Below are positions 10,982-24,065 of a stretch of 64,000 bases of DNA, piece by piece. This DNA is from Rhabditoides inermis (Eukaryota > Nematoda > Chromadorea > Rhabditida > Rhabditidae): contig CAWZYM010000245.1 in assembly GCA_963966185.1 (NCBI GenBank), positions 1 to 64,000 on the forward strand, in the 5' to 3' direction. How positions within the stretch are numbered: position 1 is the first letter of the stretch; each line of letters begins with the position of its first letter. The notes under the pieces were generated by a model. That model saw only the letters and a program-made list of their open reading frames with translations, was not told the DNA's origin and searched no databases. Both the position numbers and the translations under genes were made by a program.

Positions 10982-12181
10982 GCAGAATAAATGAGGCAGA
11001 CTGACGGGCATGGGCCTGGCTGGTCCGGCCTCGTCTCCCAGTCCCTCCTCTCCCACTGCCGGAACGGAGTCGGCGGCGGCGGCAGACATTGCGAGGGGCG
11101 CGGAAGCCGACGAGAAGCCGAAGAAGTCAGTGACGCCCTCCCCGTCAGAGTCAGAGTCCGAGCCCGCGGCGACCAGAGCGCGCTTCGCCACAACCTCCTG
11201 CACATATAACATAAAAACAAAATGAATGAACATATGTACCGACCGGCTCGCTGTCGACGTGTCTCTTGGGGGCCTGAGTGGGCTGCTTGTTGCGGAGACT
11301 GGGCGGGACGAGCGACGTCTTGCTGCCCACGCTTCCCAGCCCTCCGACGCCCGTCGTCGCACCGCTCTTCTTCGGCTGGGGCAGCATCGACAACAGACCA
11401 GTGCCTGTCGGGCGGGCAGCGGCGGGCATCGATGGCTGAAATAGATAGATAGATACAACCCACCACCAACGCAGGTGCTGCTCACCTTGTCGTCTTCGTC
11501 GTCACTGTCGTGCAGAGGGGCTAGGGCACCGAACGCCGAGATCTGAGCGCGTTTCGGCTTCTCCTAAAAAAAATTAAATAATGCAAACGAATAATAAAAA
11601 AAACCATGCAACTCACTTTCTTCTCCTTCTTCTTCTCACCGTCCTTGTCTCGCTTCTCGCGCTTCTTTTCTTTTTTCGCTGCCTTCTTCTCCTGCTTACG
11701 ACGCGCCTGAAAGGGTTCAGTTATAACTCAAATATATGTAACAGAAAATAACCAAGTAGTATGCTAAACAAAGCAACTCGTACCTTCTCGGCGAGTTTCA
11801 GCTCCCAATCCTTAGGTTTTACTATCTCCTCGAGTGCGCCCTCGGGGCGAGCGACGCCCACACCAACGGCAGACGAGGAGGGAAGGTTGAAGACACTACC
11901 TGAAACACAGCAACTATACAAGAAGAAAGACAAACAACACAACATGACAAAACGCACCTCCTCCGAGATCATCGTCGTCCACGTTGCCATAGAACGCGTC
12001 CTCGAGCGTGTCCGCTATCTAAAAAAATTTTGAACATGAACAAATCTATGAAACAACAAATAACCTTCTTTCTCTCGGGAACAGTCTTGGCGGGGCGCTC
12101 GACGAGCACTCCGCGGACGCAGCCGTCGTCCTCATCTCCACTACTCTCACCGGAAGAACCGTACCCCGCAAGACCCAGCAT
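10124..12181 (-). CDS. PRCC: PRCC, proline-rich mitotic checkpoint/splicing-associated factor
   Basis: Eleven exons: 12181-12065, 12018-11958, 11899-11784, 11706-11617, 11563-11486, 11435-11244, 11197-11006, 10913-10794, 10684-10517, 10404-10318 and 10210-10124. They total 1308 nt (435 residues) with every junction in phase. The diagnostic C-terminus is clear: Q-K-H-Q-I-T-Y-L-A-Q near residue 400 and a final Q-K-Y-G-F, as in animal PRCC. The protein opens M-L-G-L-A-G-Y-G-S-S-G-E-S-S, like the conserved start of PRCC. Further matches are G-T-G-L-L-S-M-L-P-Q-P-K in the middle and an acidic S-D-S-D-S-D-G segment before F-F-G-F. A Lys/Glu-rich stretch follows the third exon. PRCC is a nuclear protein that interacts with MAD2L2 and spliceosomal components in vertebrates. 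Two donors (GTTATT, GTCGGT) are weak. An AG lies 2 nt before ATG, and one intron holds a TA microsatellite. Confidence 0.9.
10927..10980. repeat. (TA)n microsatellite in a PRCC intron
   Basis: About 54 bp of perfect TA repeats between the seventh and eighth PRCC exons. Confidence 0.95.
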
Positions 12182-12406
12182 GACTGGAATGCTATTTCAG
12201 ATTATGGAACAACAATGCGTAAACACAACAAAAAAAACACGACGTTCATAATAATAATTGAAAAAAATCAGCGCGACATCATGTGGTGTGGCGCAAACAT
12301 ACAGAGAATTCTTCCATGCGTTGTGCAAATATAATTATTTCTCACTATACACTATCGTGAGCATGGAGGCCTGGTATGGGTGTCCTGGAAAATTCATCAC
12401 TTCATC

Positions 12407-12444
12407 ACTTCATCACTTCATCACATGTAATGAAGTGATGAAGT
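12407..12444. repeat. 15-bp perfect hairpin next to TTCATCAC repeats
   Basis: Four tandem TTCATCAC octamers lead into a palindrome whose arms (12407-12421 and 12430-12444) read ACTTCATCACTTCAT and its exact complement around an 8-nt loop. Two copies of a CCTAATCCTAATATCACAC unit follow. Confidence 0.85.
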
Positions 12445-12464
12445 CCCTAATCCTAATATCACAC

Positions 12465-12665
12465 ATCCTAATCCTAATATCACACGATCCGTGGAAGAAT
12501 CGGACGGTGTGGGACCTAGGAGCTACTTGTGTGCACCTAAAGGTTTGCGAGGGTGCTCTACAAGGTGGTATAGGTGGTCTTGGTCCATTATGCAAATTTG
12601 GTCAGTTAAAGGACCATGACCTCAGTTCAGTCAGTTTTTGTTCACAATGACCTTTGAAGGGCTCT
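12465..12665. repeat. Dispersed repeat, copy 1
   Basis: A 200-bp stretch sharing long blocks (GGGACCTAG, GTGTGCAC, GGGTGCTC, ACAAGGTGGTAT, GCAAATTT) in the same order with 61610-61805. It is too diverged for a recent duplication. No coding frame or terminal repeat could be defined. Unannotated AT-rich sequence follows to about 12930. Confidence 0.7.
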
Positions 12666-12929
12666 TTCGATTTATCTCGACATTCTAAGCAATTGTTCAT
12701 AGAGACAACTTTTTTGCGAAAACCAGTTTAAAAAAGTTATGATCAAGAAAATGGAAAAATTGACATTTTCAACTTTTCTGAGAGCTTTCCGCTCTGAACC
12801 AAAAACAGCGATTAAGATCATAAGATTCTACGTATTCGATTTAGTCTACTTGATTGATTTTTATCATGAAAATCAATTGTTGCTTTTTTGCTCATCCATG
12901 GCGATAAAACTATTCTTTTACTGTAAACT

Positions 12930-13085
12930 GTAATCCTAAGGAAACGAAGCAGATCAAACTATTTGTCTACCGTAATCTTGAGGGAACGAAGCAGATCAAT
13001 TTATTCGTCTACCGTAATCCTAAGGGAACGAAGCAGATCAAACTATTTGTCTACCGTAATTCTAAGGGAACGGAGCAGATCAAAC
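12930..13085. repeat. 42-bp satellite, block 1
   Basis: Four tandem units of about 42 bp with core CTACCGTAATCC, AAGGGAACGAAGCAGATCAA and an ACTATTCGT spacer. Units differ by a few bases. Confidence 0.9.
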
Positions 13086-13300
13086 TGATTGAGTCTGCCA
13101 CGAGCAGAGTTGGCGGCGCGTTGACGAAGAACTCCGTGGTCAGCCTGTCAGGTAGGGGAGAAACCCACTATCTCGCTCTTAGCTCGAGATTTTTCGTTAA
13201 AAACATTATTGTGGGTTTTATACCGTATACTCAACGAAATGCACAGCAGACGTGTTTTGTTTACCGTTCATATCTCTGCTTCACTGATTTTCTCACATGA

Positions 13301-13370
13301 CCACGTGGCGTAGTGGTAACGCTCTCGCTTAGCAAGCTGTGGTCCGCGGCTTCGATCTTGGGTACCCATG
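13301..13370 (+). pseudogene. tRNA-Ala(AGC)-derived sequence (SINE head or tRNA pseudogene)
   Basis: The A box (TGGCGTAGTGGTAACGCTCT), the segment CGCTTAGCAAGC with an AGC anticodon, and a degenerate B box (GCTTCGATCTT) resemble tRNA-Ala. Acceptor and anticodon stems no longer pair properly, so this is not a working tRNA. It lies in about 430 bp of other sequence separating the two 42-bp satellite blocks, which suggests an insertion into the array. Confidence 0.55.
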
Positions 13371-13526
13371 CAAAATTTGGGCAGTTGAAAAGATCACCCA
13401 AAGGGTTCTGATCGTTGTCTAACCACAATAATGTCTCTCATAAAAAGAGTGGAACTCATTTGCGGGTCGCGATATGTGTTGACTACAGTGACCACGAAGC
13501 AAAAGGGTTACCTTTGGTACTTAGTT

Positions 13527-13945
13527 CGTTTACCGAAATTCTAAGGGAACGAAGCAGATCCAACTATTCGTCTACCGTAATCTCAAGGGAACGAAGCTGA
13601 TCAAACTGTTCGTCTACCGTAATTCTAAGGAAACGAAGCAGATCAAACTATTCGTCTATCGTAATCCTAAGGGAACGAAGCAGATCCAACTATTCGTCTA
13701 CCGTAATCTCAAGAGAACGAAGCTGATCAAACTATTCGTCTACCGTAATCCTAAGGGAACGAAGCAGATCAAACTATTCGTCTACCGTAATCCTAAGGGA
13801 ACGAAGCAGATCAAACTATTCGTCTACCGTAATCCTAAGGGAACGAAGCAAATCAAACTGTTCGTCTACCGTAATCCTTAGGGAACGAAACAGATCAAAC
13901 TATTCGCCTACCGTAATCCTGAGGGACTTGAGCAGATCAAACTAT
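13527..13945. repeat. 42-bp satellite, block 2
   Basis: About ten tandem 42-bp units of the same family as block 1. Diverged units in opposite orientation occur near 58789-58895 and 59357-59420, so this satellite has at least two loci here. Confidence 0.92.
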
Positions 13946-14266
13946 TTATTTGAAAACAACAGACTTAGCCTTTCGTTTTTTAGAAGCTGGCACGATGCCG
14001 AGACTACTTTCCCGCGCCCCCGCATTTGGTCGAAGAAGGAGGGATGGAGAGTGAAAAGAACACAATCGTATTAGTTATTTTGTTTCTGAATGAATCTACA
14101 TTATTCTACCAGTTTATCGCATAAAAAGATCATGTAAGGCGGTCACAAATCTGGCAGAATCTTAAGCTGAGCGGAACAGATTAACACGTTTCTAGGGGTG
14201 CTGACAAGAACATACACCGCTGGTCGAGTAGTCTAAGAACATGTAAGAGTGTAAGGGGGAAGCTGG

Positions 14267-17200
14267 CTACACGTAGTAGGACGGAGCGAGGGCGTTCTCG
14301 ATGCAGTAGACGAGGTCGGCTCCCAGAAGACGCGACGACTCCTCCCAAATGTCGCGGTGCGATGAGCGGTAGCCGGTGATGGCAGTGTGAGCGGCCAACT
14401 GGAAGATAGGGTGTGAGGTTGGGGGCGAGAGGATTGAGATGAGCTCACCTTGATGGCGGCGGTCTCCCTGTGGGGCACGGTGCAGAGTGTGCGGATGATG
14501 GGGATGACATGGGCGGGTGTGGTGTAGGGGTGGGCCAGCACCACAGACCCAAGCGCCAGAACCGCGCCGTGGCGGTGCGAGTCGCGCGGAGACGACAGCA
14601 TCTGAGAAGGAGAGGGAGTGTACACCATCTACCTGTCCCTTACCTTCATGAGGTCAGGGATGAGAGAGGCGCTGTCGATGAACGACGACTGCTGCATCGA
14701 CAGCAGACACTTGGACGCCTCCACACGAACTTCGATCTACAAGTAGTAATTTCACTAGCCATCAGGCCAGCAAACCATCCGCTTAATGTACTATGCTATC
14801 TATTATAGAAACAGTCAGTTCCCCTGTTTTCTTCCCACCTGCTGGTCAGCCAATGCCTCGAAGATGAGCGACCGGATCATCTTCGGACGGTCGCCCTTCA
14901 CGCACACGTAGATGTTAGACGGGATCAGCACCTGCACTCAGCGTCATAATGATATGGCAATGCTACATTTAAGAATACAGTAACTACTAAAGTACCTGCA
15001 CGCACATCACTACTACACTACCTGTACAGCACAGCACTACAGTACCTGCACGATGCGCATGACGGCGACGCGAACTCTCCAGATGGGGGTGCGGTACGTG
15101 TTGACTACAGTGCGCAGGAACCCGTCGGCAGTCGTCTGAACGGGAATGAATGGGTGAGAGATGGCGGTGCGACTACGGTGTGGCGATCACTGGTGGCAGA
15201 CCTCGGTGAGACGCAGGCTGCTCATGTAGTCGAGGATGAGAGTGGAAGCGGCGGCGCGCACATCCGCCTCTGGGTTGTACGCTGCGTCCGCGCCACTGAG
15301 AGAGGAGTGGGTAACGAGAGAAGAGTACGCCCATCCCCATACCCACCCAGTGTCGTCTTCGTTGGCGTAGTGTACTAGCTTGGGGAAGAGGCGGGTGACT
15401 CCGGGAGTGAGCGCCTGGATGCACTCCTCGTAGTAGCAGAGGAGCACCTCCAGCAGAGTGCGCAGGTACACAATCGCCTACAAAACAATGTCTATTCTGC
15501 CCTATCAATCACCATCCCCATGACTCACAATCTCGTGTCTGGCAGTGGGGCTGGTCTGGCTGATGTTGGAGGCGGATCGGCTCGAACGGGCGGGCGACCT
15601 ACAGGGGCTGTCCATCTCCCCCTTCCTCCCCTCCTCCTCCTCACCGCATGCTGACAGCCGTCTTCATCTCTTGCAGTGACTGCTGTCTCATCGGAGTGCG
15701 AGTCTGCCACTTCTCCTTCGAACTCCGCGCCGGCGGCGTCACAGCGCGAGCCGTCTTCATCGAGCGAAGGTCACTGCAAATCACGTCAACCGCAATCGTG
15801 CAACAATCGTGTGTGTGTTTTTTTTTTTTTGAAAGAAAACGGCCGAATCGAACGAACTATTTACTACCATCATCAACCCCACTATATAGTGATGTATAAT
15901 GAAGAGACATATCCGCATGCAAGCGTCCCGGACCCCTCATACCTGTCGCTCTTGGTCCTCTCCGCCCTGGCCATCTTCTCCTGGAACAGCGGCTCCACCT
16001 CCTTCTCCAGCTTCTCCAGCCAGCTGTCGAAGCTGTCCGGCCGGAAACGCTCCGGCACAGACTGCAGAGAATTGCGCAGGTTGCCCATCAGCACCTGAAG
16101 AAAACTGTAGAATAAAATCGCGTTTCCCGATACAACTCGAATCAGGTAATTCCGACAGCTTGAGCTGATTCAGTGCCTTGTCGCACCTTCTGCGAGCTCA
16201 TGATGGCTCCGGCGACTCCCAGACGCTGCGTCTCGATCTTCCCACGCGGCAGCTGCTCCCACGCAATGCGAGAAATGCGCGTCTGAACCAGAGGTAATCG
16301 ATACCAATCAATAATCGATAAATAAACCCGCAGCTCCGCCTCGTGGAAGTATACGGCACGAACGGCGTCCAGACGGCTAAAGAAGAATGAGTGAGATGTA
16401 GAGGGAAGGAGAGAGGGGGAGGCTCACTTGGCCTGGTGCCAGGGAGTGGGCGCGATCTTGCGCATCTCGGCCACAAAGCTCTCCGCCAGCCACCAGTGAC
16501 GACGCGGGTCGTCCGCCCAGACCTACAGTAGTCCGTAGTGACTACCGTACCTCTACTACCTTCTACTGTATACCTTGTTCATGGTGAGAATCCACTGCGC
16601 CTGTGTCTCGGTGAGCATTTGATCGTACATCTTGTGCAGCGCCGGAAGCACAGTCTTCCACATAGTGTCTAGACGCCTAGAAAGTGATCTCAAGTAATCA
16701 ACCAAACTTCAGCAGGATTGCACCTGACACCTGGCAAAAATGTTATTACATTGTTCATACATTGCCCACCACATGCAGTACCTACTACATTGACTCCTGA
16801 CTCACTCGAACGAGTAGTGTTTCACTCCACGCACCAGTCCCAGAAACAGATCGGCAGCCAGTCGCTGGTGCGCGCGCTGAATGAAATCATCAAAGGACTG
16901 AACAAAGAGGAAAAAATGGATATCGACCCACCTTGCGGCTCTTGAGACACTCAAGCAGAGTGCCGATCACGTTGTTGTAAATGGCTGGATGGTTGGGGAA
17001 GTTGCGGAGGAGGTACTAGGGTACCGTAGAGTAAACATGAACATGGTTACCGTACCTTGACAAGCATGTAGACAGCCTCGTTGGGAGAGGCGCTGTCTTG
17101 TTTCTCAATCAACAAGAACATCATCCAACGAGTGAACAAAGCCTGGGTGCTGAAAGCAAAGATGGGGACCTGTCTGGGAACGAATTTCATTGATCAGTGA

Positions 17201-19812
17201 GTGATCAGTGAGTAATCAGTTGCCACTGTCTCGCTACCTGAACGCGTCGACAATGCACTGTTCCTGTGGGGTGAGTGGTCCCCTCTGGATGGCGGGGGAC
17301 GGCGCGGCGACAGTGACCCTCTTGGGCCACGTGTGGCAGCCCTTCTGCTTCGAGTGGAACGCCGTCGCCGCCCACTTCTCCGCAGTCGTCGGCAGACAAG
17401 TCGAGTCGTACGCGATGCACAGGTTGTCGGGACGCAGACCACACTCCACCGGGTCTGCCGACGGCTTCTGGAAAGAGAGGCCGATGAAGGTGTCTGATCG
17501 TGAGATAACGAGATCAGAGATAGTGAGCGAGAGACAAAGGTTGCTAGGGTGATGGCGATAGGGTGTGAGATAGAAGTGGCATGCCTTGTCGGGCGGTGTC
17601 CACTCGACGCGCTTCGTCTTCGGCTTGTTCTTCTGGAGGAAGATGCGCAGACACGCTGTCGCCTGCTTGCGGATGTGAGGACGCTCGTCGATTAGAAGAG
17701 CAGTCAGAAGCTGAAAGCAAGTGATGAGAGAGAGGGGGGGGGGAACGAGTGACCTTGACAGTGTCGAGGTTGCTGAGGTGCATCTGGGCGCGCCACATCA
17801 TCAGATGGCAGAGGTCTGCCCGAGTGTAGTGCAGGGCGGGAGAGGAGGCGAGGGAAGTGAGGGAAGATACGAGAAAATTGTAGTTCCTAGACGATAATAG
17901 TACACCAACTGCACAATAATCGTATTAGAACACCGTGTGTATGTCCACTTACTTCTCCCTCTTTTGGATCAATTCCGCAGCGACTTTCTTCTGTGTCTCC
18001 AGATGGGCTGCCGATGCAAACACAGCCCAGTCGCCAGTCTTCGCCACAGACGAGAACCACTCACTGCACAGCTTGGACAGAGCGGCACACGGCTGCAATT
18101 ATATTAGCTCCGCCCCTTTCAGCTCCGCCCTCACCTTGGCGATCATCTCAGCGCGCCTCGTTTCCTTCACGTCTTTCGAAATCTCCTCCATCAAAGCGAC
18201 GATGTTCGGCTTGTCGTTCGGCTTGAAACTGCAAGGGAGAGACTCGTTCGATCCTTTTCTCCCCTATGTGCTCTCTCTCACTTGACGAGTGCCTCCCAGA
18301 CGGTCTTCCGGAGAGTGAGGTTCCTCGCCTTGGCCATTCCAGTGCCAGCCATGATGTACAGCGCCCCCTTTATCTCTCCCTTACTCGCACTCGGATCCGT
18401 CAGCGGACGGCACACTGTGTCCGCAATCAGAATCCTACAATTCTATCCTGTCACGCCCTCTGGAGCTCCGCCCACCTGGATCCCATGTAGTCGTTCATGA
18501 AGTTGGCGAGCTCGGTCTGCGCCTGTGCGCGCACCTGCAAGTGGGCGTGGTCAAAAGAAGCGGATCTTGGATCGGGGTGTACCTCAGCATACATGCTCAT
18601 GGACAGCTTGGTGAGGACTTCGAGGACGCGCTGGTGGAAGCGAGTAAACTTCATCACAGGCTTCGACTGGATGTGCTTCTGCAAAGGAAATTTTTTTCAA
18701 CAAGCTCACAAGCTTTCTAACAAGGGATACCCCAGATTGCGACGTCACAATTCACTAATCACGTCACCTAGGATCGCACCTTAGGACCGCCTAGTAGTCC
18801 TGATAGGATTGAACTCTCACCAAGTGTTCGAATTGCACGTATGTCTCGAGGAGTTCGGTGACGACCGCCTTGTTGCAGTGAAGATGATGCTTGACGCGGT
18901 GGATCAGCTCCAGCGCGTAGATGGCCTGCGTCACGTACTCTGTCTGAAAGAGACGCATGACGTCATAGCCAGCAAGGTCTCGCCCCACCGTGTCAGCCAT
19001 CTCGGAGTGGGTGAGGGTGCGGATCGACTGGGACACGTAGGTGAGGGCGAACACGTCGTCCTTCTTCGACGTCAGCAGGTAGTCGACCACCTTAAGAGGG
19101 TTCCATCCATCTCCGTCTGTCTCCCCTTCGCCCACCTTCTCATAGCTGCCTAGCAGTGCGAGTCGCACACTCCCCCCATTCGGCATCTTCAGCTGGGGAG
19201 CCGTCGCCATCGCGATCCCATCCGTCGGCACCACGATCGATAGCGGAATCTGAACAGAGTTATCAGGTTATGATGACGGCACTCTGTGATGATGACGTGG
19301 CACGGACCGACGACTCGAGGATCTCGACGGGCTCGTCCTTGGGGATGGGGAAGCTGTAGACGGCGGCATTGAAGGACCACTGCGCGATGTACAGAGACTT
19401 GCGCAGCTCGTCGCTGCAAAGGGAGTCCTCTCTCTCTCTCTCCCTCTTCCCTCGCTCTCTCTCATACCGCGACAACTCCTCGGGCTTCTGCAGCCGCTCG
19501 ATTTCTGCGAACAGAAAGGTGGAGAGTATCTTGTGAGCGAAGATCGTCTCGGGCTTGGATGTGAGATGCCAGCACAGAGAATACTGCTCGCGGTTAGACG
19601 AGTGACCCCACAGCTGGAAGAAGGAGGTGAGAAAGGGAGAGAGAGATAGAGAGAGGGAGACAGAGAGATAGAGAGAGGCGGCACCTTGATAGCCGTTCCG
19701 TCCTGGGCAGCCTTCTCGATGCGCAATCGATTCTCGGGATTGTTGTCGACATAGATGCGCAGAAGGTTGTAGAGTGTGTACCAGATGCAGCTCACACCAG
19801 ACTGCAACCAGA

Positions 19813-19854
<42 letters not shown>

Positions 19855-22800
19855 TTCCCTCTCTCTCTTTTTCTCTCAGTCCTCTCCCTATCCATTCTCT
19901 TCCTCTCACCTCATACGCATTCCTGTTGTTGCAGGAGACGATCAGTTCGAGCGTCTCGAGAATCTCGTCCTGGTACTTGACCAGTGTCTTGCCTGCAATG
20001 GAACCGCGAACATAGTGAACAGCTGTGGCACTCGACTGCCAGTATTTAAATGTGAGTTGCATCGTTGAGGTATCGTTGAACAAATTGTGTGAGTTGCCAA
20101 ACAGATCGATTACTAACCCGGAGTGTAGAACAGTCCCATGGCAATGTTGCAGTACCAGAGAGCAGACACGTCCATGTCCTTCTTCGAACGGGCATCGGCT
20201 GCAAGGAGGGAGTGAGTGAGTGAGTGAGTGAGTAAGTGAGTGAGTGAATGAGTGAGTGAGTGAGTGAGTGAAAAGAAGAGAGTAGGTAGGAGAGAAAAAG
20301 TGGAGAGAAGGGGGGGGGGGGGGAGGGATGGAGAGTAGGACAGCACACCATCCAGTGCCTCCTTGAGCTTCTTCGTGAGCAGCTTCATAAAACTCGACCA
20401 CATTTCCGGAACAAACTAAAATAATCCATTAATTTTGTGTTTCATTCTCTGTCGAAAAGAAAAAAAATTGGATCATTGATCAAGATGACATGTTATGCTT
20501 TCAACATGGTCTTCCTCGTCCGTTGTCTAGAAGCACTAAAACTAAAACTGTAAAAGTGTACTAAAAATCTAGCGCCGTCAAACGGGTGAAAGCTAACGTG
20601 CGCCATCGTAAAATTCATCAACCAACCACAGAACGGAAGTGAGTTTCAATTCATATACGCACTAGCACAGATGTTCCAAGTGAAACCGTGCTTCTATGAA
20701 TCATACGTCCCAGCCAAACACAAAATAGTACTACTAGCAAGATAATACACTGATTAGCTACTTATCGTATATATCGTATCCAGTTATCGTATTCAGAAAC
20801 TGACATAGTTGCACTGTCCGACGAGTCCGCTGGTGATCTCAGTAGCCACGCTGCTCTCGAACTGGTTCGTGCGCACAAACTCCAGAATCTTCCCCGTCAG
20901 ACTCTGAACGAGTGTTCATACTCTTTTATTATCTCTTGCTCTCCTCTCACCCTGATAGTCTTCTTATCCGCATTGGCGAGCATCAGACCCACGCAACGGT
21001 CGAGCACTGTCTTCAGCTTCTTCTCGTCGTAGCCTTCGTTCGACGTCGTCTCCTACAAGGAATATATTCGATTTACCTACAATGGTTTTTCAGAGTACGG
21101 TACCTTGAGTCCTCCAATGACAGCGGCCGAACTCTTGGGGGCGCACACAGACACACACTGGATGATGGCGAGGATTCTAGAAGAAGAACGGGTAAAGAAA
21201 GGAAAAGAGAGAGAAAAAGTTGCAGACTTGTCGAGTGTCTTCTCAGCCAATCCGGGCAGCTCCCTCGTCAACCACGCAACGTGTTTCTCTTCCGCCGTGA
21301 AGTTCTGTTGACGCATCCATCAGTGGTCAATCGATAAGCAATCCATACCTTGTTGTCAGCAGCCTTGGAGCAGTCGACAATCGGCACGAGGATGTAGAAG
21401 CAGCACAGAATCTGCAATTACCAATGATCAATGATCGCTTATCAATCGCACCTGAATGGTGGAGGTGGTCTTGTCGATGTCGTTGATGTCTATGGCATTG
21501 ACAAGTGTCTTCATGAGATGGATGACATGCTGTCTCAGAGGGGCGGAGAGAGATGGGCGGAGCTTGGCGCGACGACGCATCTCGGCTGCGTCCAGGGAAG
21601 GGTCAGACTGTAAAAAAAATAATAAGCCCGCCTATGCAGACTCAGCCCACCTCGTCTAGCATCTTCTCCCAGTCGTCCTTAAGAGGCACGCGCTTGCCGA
21701 CAGCCTTCGAGTCGCCAACCAGAACCAATGTGACCTGATTTCATTCGAGTGAATTTCATTTTAATATCTATTATAGTTCTCAGTATACCTGCTGGAGACA
21801 GGCAAGTGTCTGCTCGAGACGATGTGGCTCGCACACCGCGTTCAGAGCCGGATAGATCCTGAACATTAATCGATAATCAATCGATAACCGCAGCCACTCA
21901 CGCGTCGAGAATGCGCGGCAGTACGATGCCCGGTTCGAGGAAGGCGAGAGAGGCGAGCAGATCGGGAGTAATCTGAAAACGTCGACAGTTCACACAATCA
22001 AGTCGACAAGTAGTATACCTACAAAATACTAAATTTACCGAAACGGGTTGCAACGGTTGTTTATAATGAACAACGAAGTGTTCGATTGGAGACGAGTGTG
22101 AAAAAGTGACCTGGTTCTCGAAGTTGGTGTAGACGGATAGGATGAGACAGGGCATGAGACACTCCACAGCCGCCGTGACGTCCGCATCCGAGAGACGCAG
22201 GGAGGGAGGCGTCTGGCAAATGGATAGTGGTAAGGGGTAAGGAAAGTTGTAGCGTAACACGAACCAGCTTGATCTTCGCCTGTCGCTTGCTGATGCGCTC
22301 GCGACGGTAGCGAATCACAATCCTAAAAAGGAGCAAATTAAGGCAGAGAGAAAGGGGGAATACCTGGACGCGAACACCTCAATCCACTGCAGGATGTACT
22401 TGGTGTGGGCGCCGTCGTTGGAGGGATGCAGAAACGGCTCGACACACTGCATCAGACGAGAGATGTACGGCTGCACACTGCAACAGTTTCATCTTAGCCC
22501 CGCCTCCCTCGCTCCGCCCACTCACCTATTCGGTCCGCCCAGCAGGTAGGCGGCCAGCTTAGCAGTCTGCACATCTGGCGAACCCTCTCCCATCGACACC
22601 TTTCCCTCGCGCGCAGACAGACCTATTGAGAGTGAGTACACCACTCCAGCCAGCCTTGGTCGTACCCAGCGAGCGGACGATGCGCGTGAATATCTCCTCG
22701 TAGTACGGCGACCAGTCCATCGCACCCGGACAGTCCGCCGCCAGCCTGCAACATGATGTTAGCCACGCCCCATCTGGCCACGCCCCCTCACTTTGCAAAC

Positions 22801-23260
22801 TGCTCGGGCAGCATGTTAGTGAACTTGTTGTTCATCTCGACGGCAGTATAGAGCTTCCAAAGAGTGGGGAACCAGATCGACGAGCCTGAAAGAGGTACCC
22901 TCTCGACTCCTGTCCAGCTGTCTCTTACCGTGCGTGGCGTGTTCCTCGATGGTGAGCTTGGTGGGGAGGAATATGATGCAGAGATGCACGAATCGCTCGC
23001 CAGAGAACGTGGGGTTCAGCCATTGCAGAATCTAAGACGAGAACATAAAACGCTCGCATAATATGCATAACGCTCATTAAACACTTGCAATCAAACCTTT
23101 TGATAGTCTATTTACTTTACATATAATCTCAGATTCCATGAATCATTTTACGTTTGCACATGTACAAATCACCCATGCGTTTACGGACAAAGAAATTCCT
23201 TGGTTGCATAGTCACGTGTTGATCTCATGAAATCAAAAAAGAAATAAACACGAGGTGCAT

Positions 23261-23333
<73 letters not shown>

Positions 23334-24065
23334 CACCATAGCCCTCCCTCACTGTCGCCCCACCTCATCCCAAATCTCCCTGGTCGCTTCCAGAGGGAAG
23401 AAGGGCCGGAGGGCGATCACCGCCGCCTTGATGTCTCCCGACTTGAGGTGGTGCAGCTTCCCGTACCTACGTATACGGTACTTTCAACATTTACATGGTA
23501 CACTCACTTGGCCCCGAAGTAGAGGTCGTAGATGGGCTTCCAGTCGATCTTCATATCGTCGCGCGTAAGACGGCTCGGCCTGTAGTACGGTAAGTACAGT
23601 AAGGTTACGGTTAAGTACAGTAGGTACGTACACGAGTAGCTTGGTGAGAGCGGAGGCGGCTGCGTGGACGATCTGGTAGGGCTGGCTCTCCTGACACATG
23701 GTCAGCACCAGAAGACGCGCCAGCCGCATCAGATCCTCCCGCGTGAAGCGCAGACGGTACTTGTCGATGTACCTGCGAGGGGCGGGGCTAAAGTAGGCGG
23801 GGCTAGACTCACGCCTCGAGCATGTCGATGTAGGTGTAGATGCCGGGCATCGCCTCCTCGGTGAGGCTCGCCGCGCACAGCCCGTTCAAGAGCTGCGTGT
23901 AGATCTCGTCCGCCTCGCGCTCTGCAAGTGGGGGGCGGGGCTAGTGGGGGCGGAGCTGGCCGTACCGAGCTCGTCGTAGTACGGCAGCATGCAGGCCCAC
24001 TTGTTAGGCCGCACCCACTTCTTGGCGAGCAGTTTCGGCAGAGTATCTGCCCCGTGGATGATCAT
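14267..24065 (-). CDS. PSME4: Proteasome activator PA200 (Blm10/PSME4)
   Basis: A gene of many short exons running 24065 to 14267. PA200 is a huge HEAT-repeat ring that caps the 20S proteasome and is linked to acetyl-histone degradation and DNA repair. The N-terminus carries W-A-C-M-L-P-Y-Y-D-E-L, equivalent to the L-P-Y-A-E region at the start of the family. The central exon 17449-17234 has L-R-P-D-N-L-C-I-A-Y-D-S and H-T-W-P-K-R-V, matching the family signature around R-P-D-N...Y-D-S...Y-T-W-P-K. Exon 16680-16560 carries W-I-L-T-M-N-K-V-W-A-D-D-P-R-R-H-W-W-L. The last exon ends S-Y-Y-V-stop, a hydrophobic-Tyr-X tail that docks into 20S alpha pockets and opens the gate. Introns hold a TA microsatellite (about 23262-23328) and a GAGT repeat; the longest lies at about 20402-20800. 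ATG is preceded by CCAG-A, a 3' splice site. Individual exon edges were not all checked. Confidence 0.9.
20209..20272. repeat. (GAGT)n microsatellite in a PSME4 intron
   Basis: About sixteen near-perfect GAGT tetranucleotides, followed by a G homopolymer at about 20310-20323. Confidence 0.93.
23262..23328. repeat. (TA)n microsatellite in a PSME4 intron
   Basis: About 66 bp of perfect TA repeats flanked by an inverted GATGCACC/GGTGCATC pair immediately outside, so the entire block can fold. Confidence 0.95.

Noticed and set aside
15154..23864. Plus-strand open frames across PSME4
   Set aside because: Antisense shadows of verified PA200 exons; none has splice support on the plus strand.
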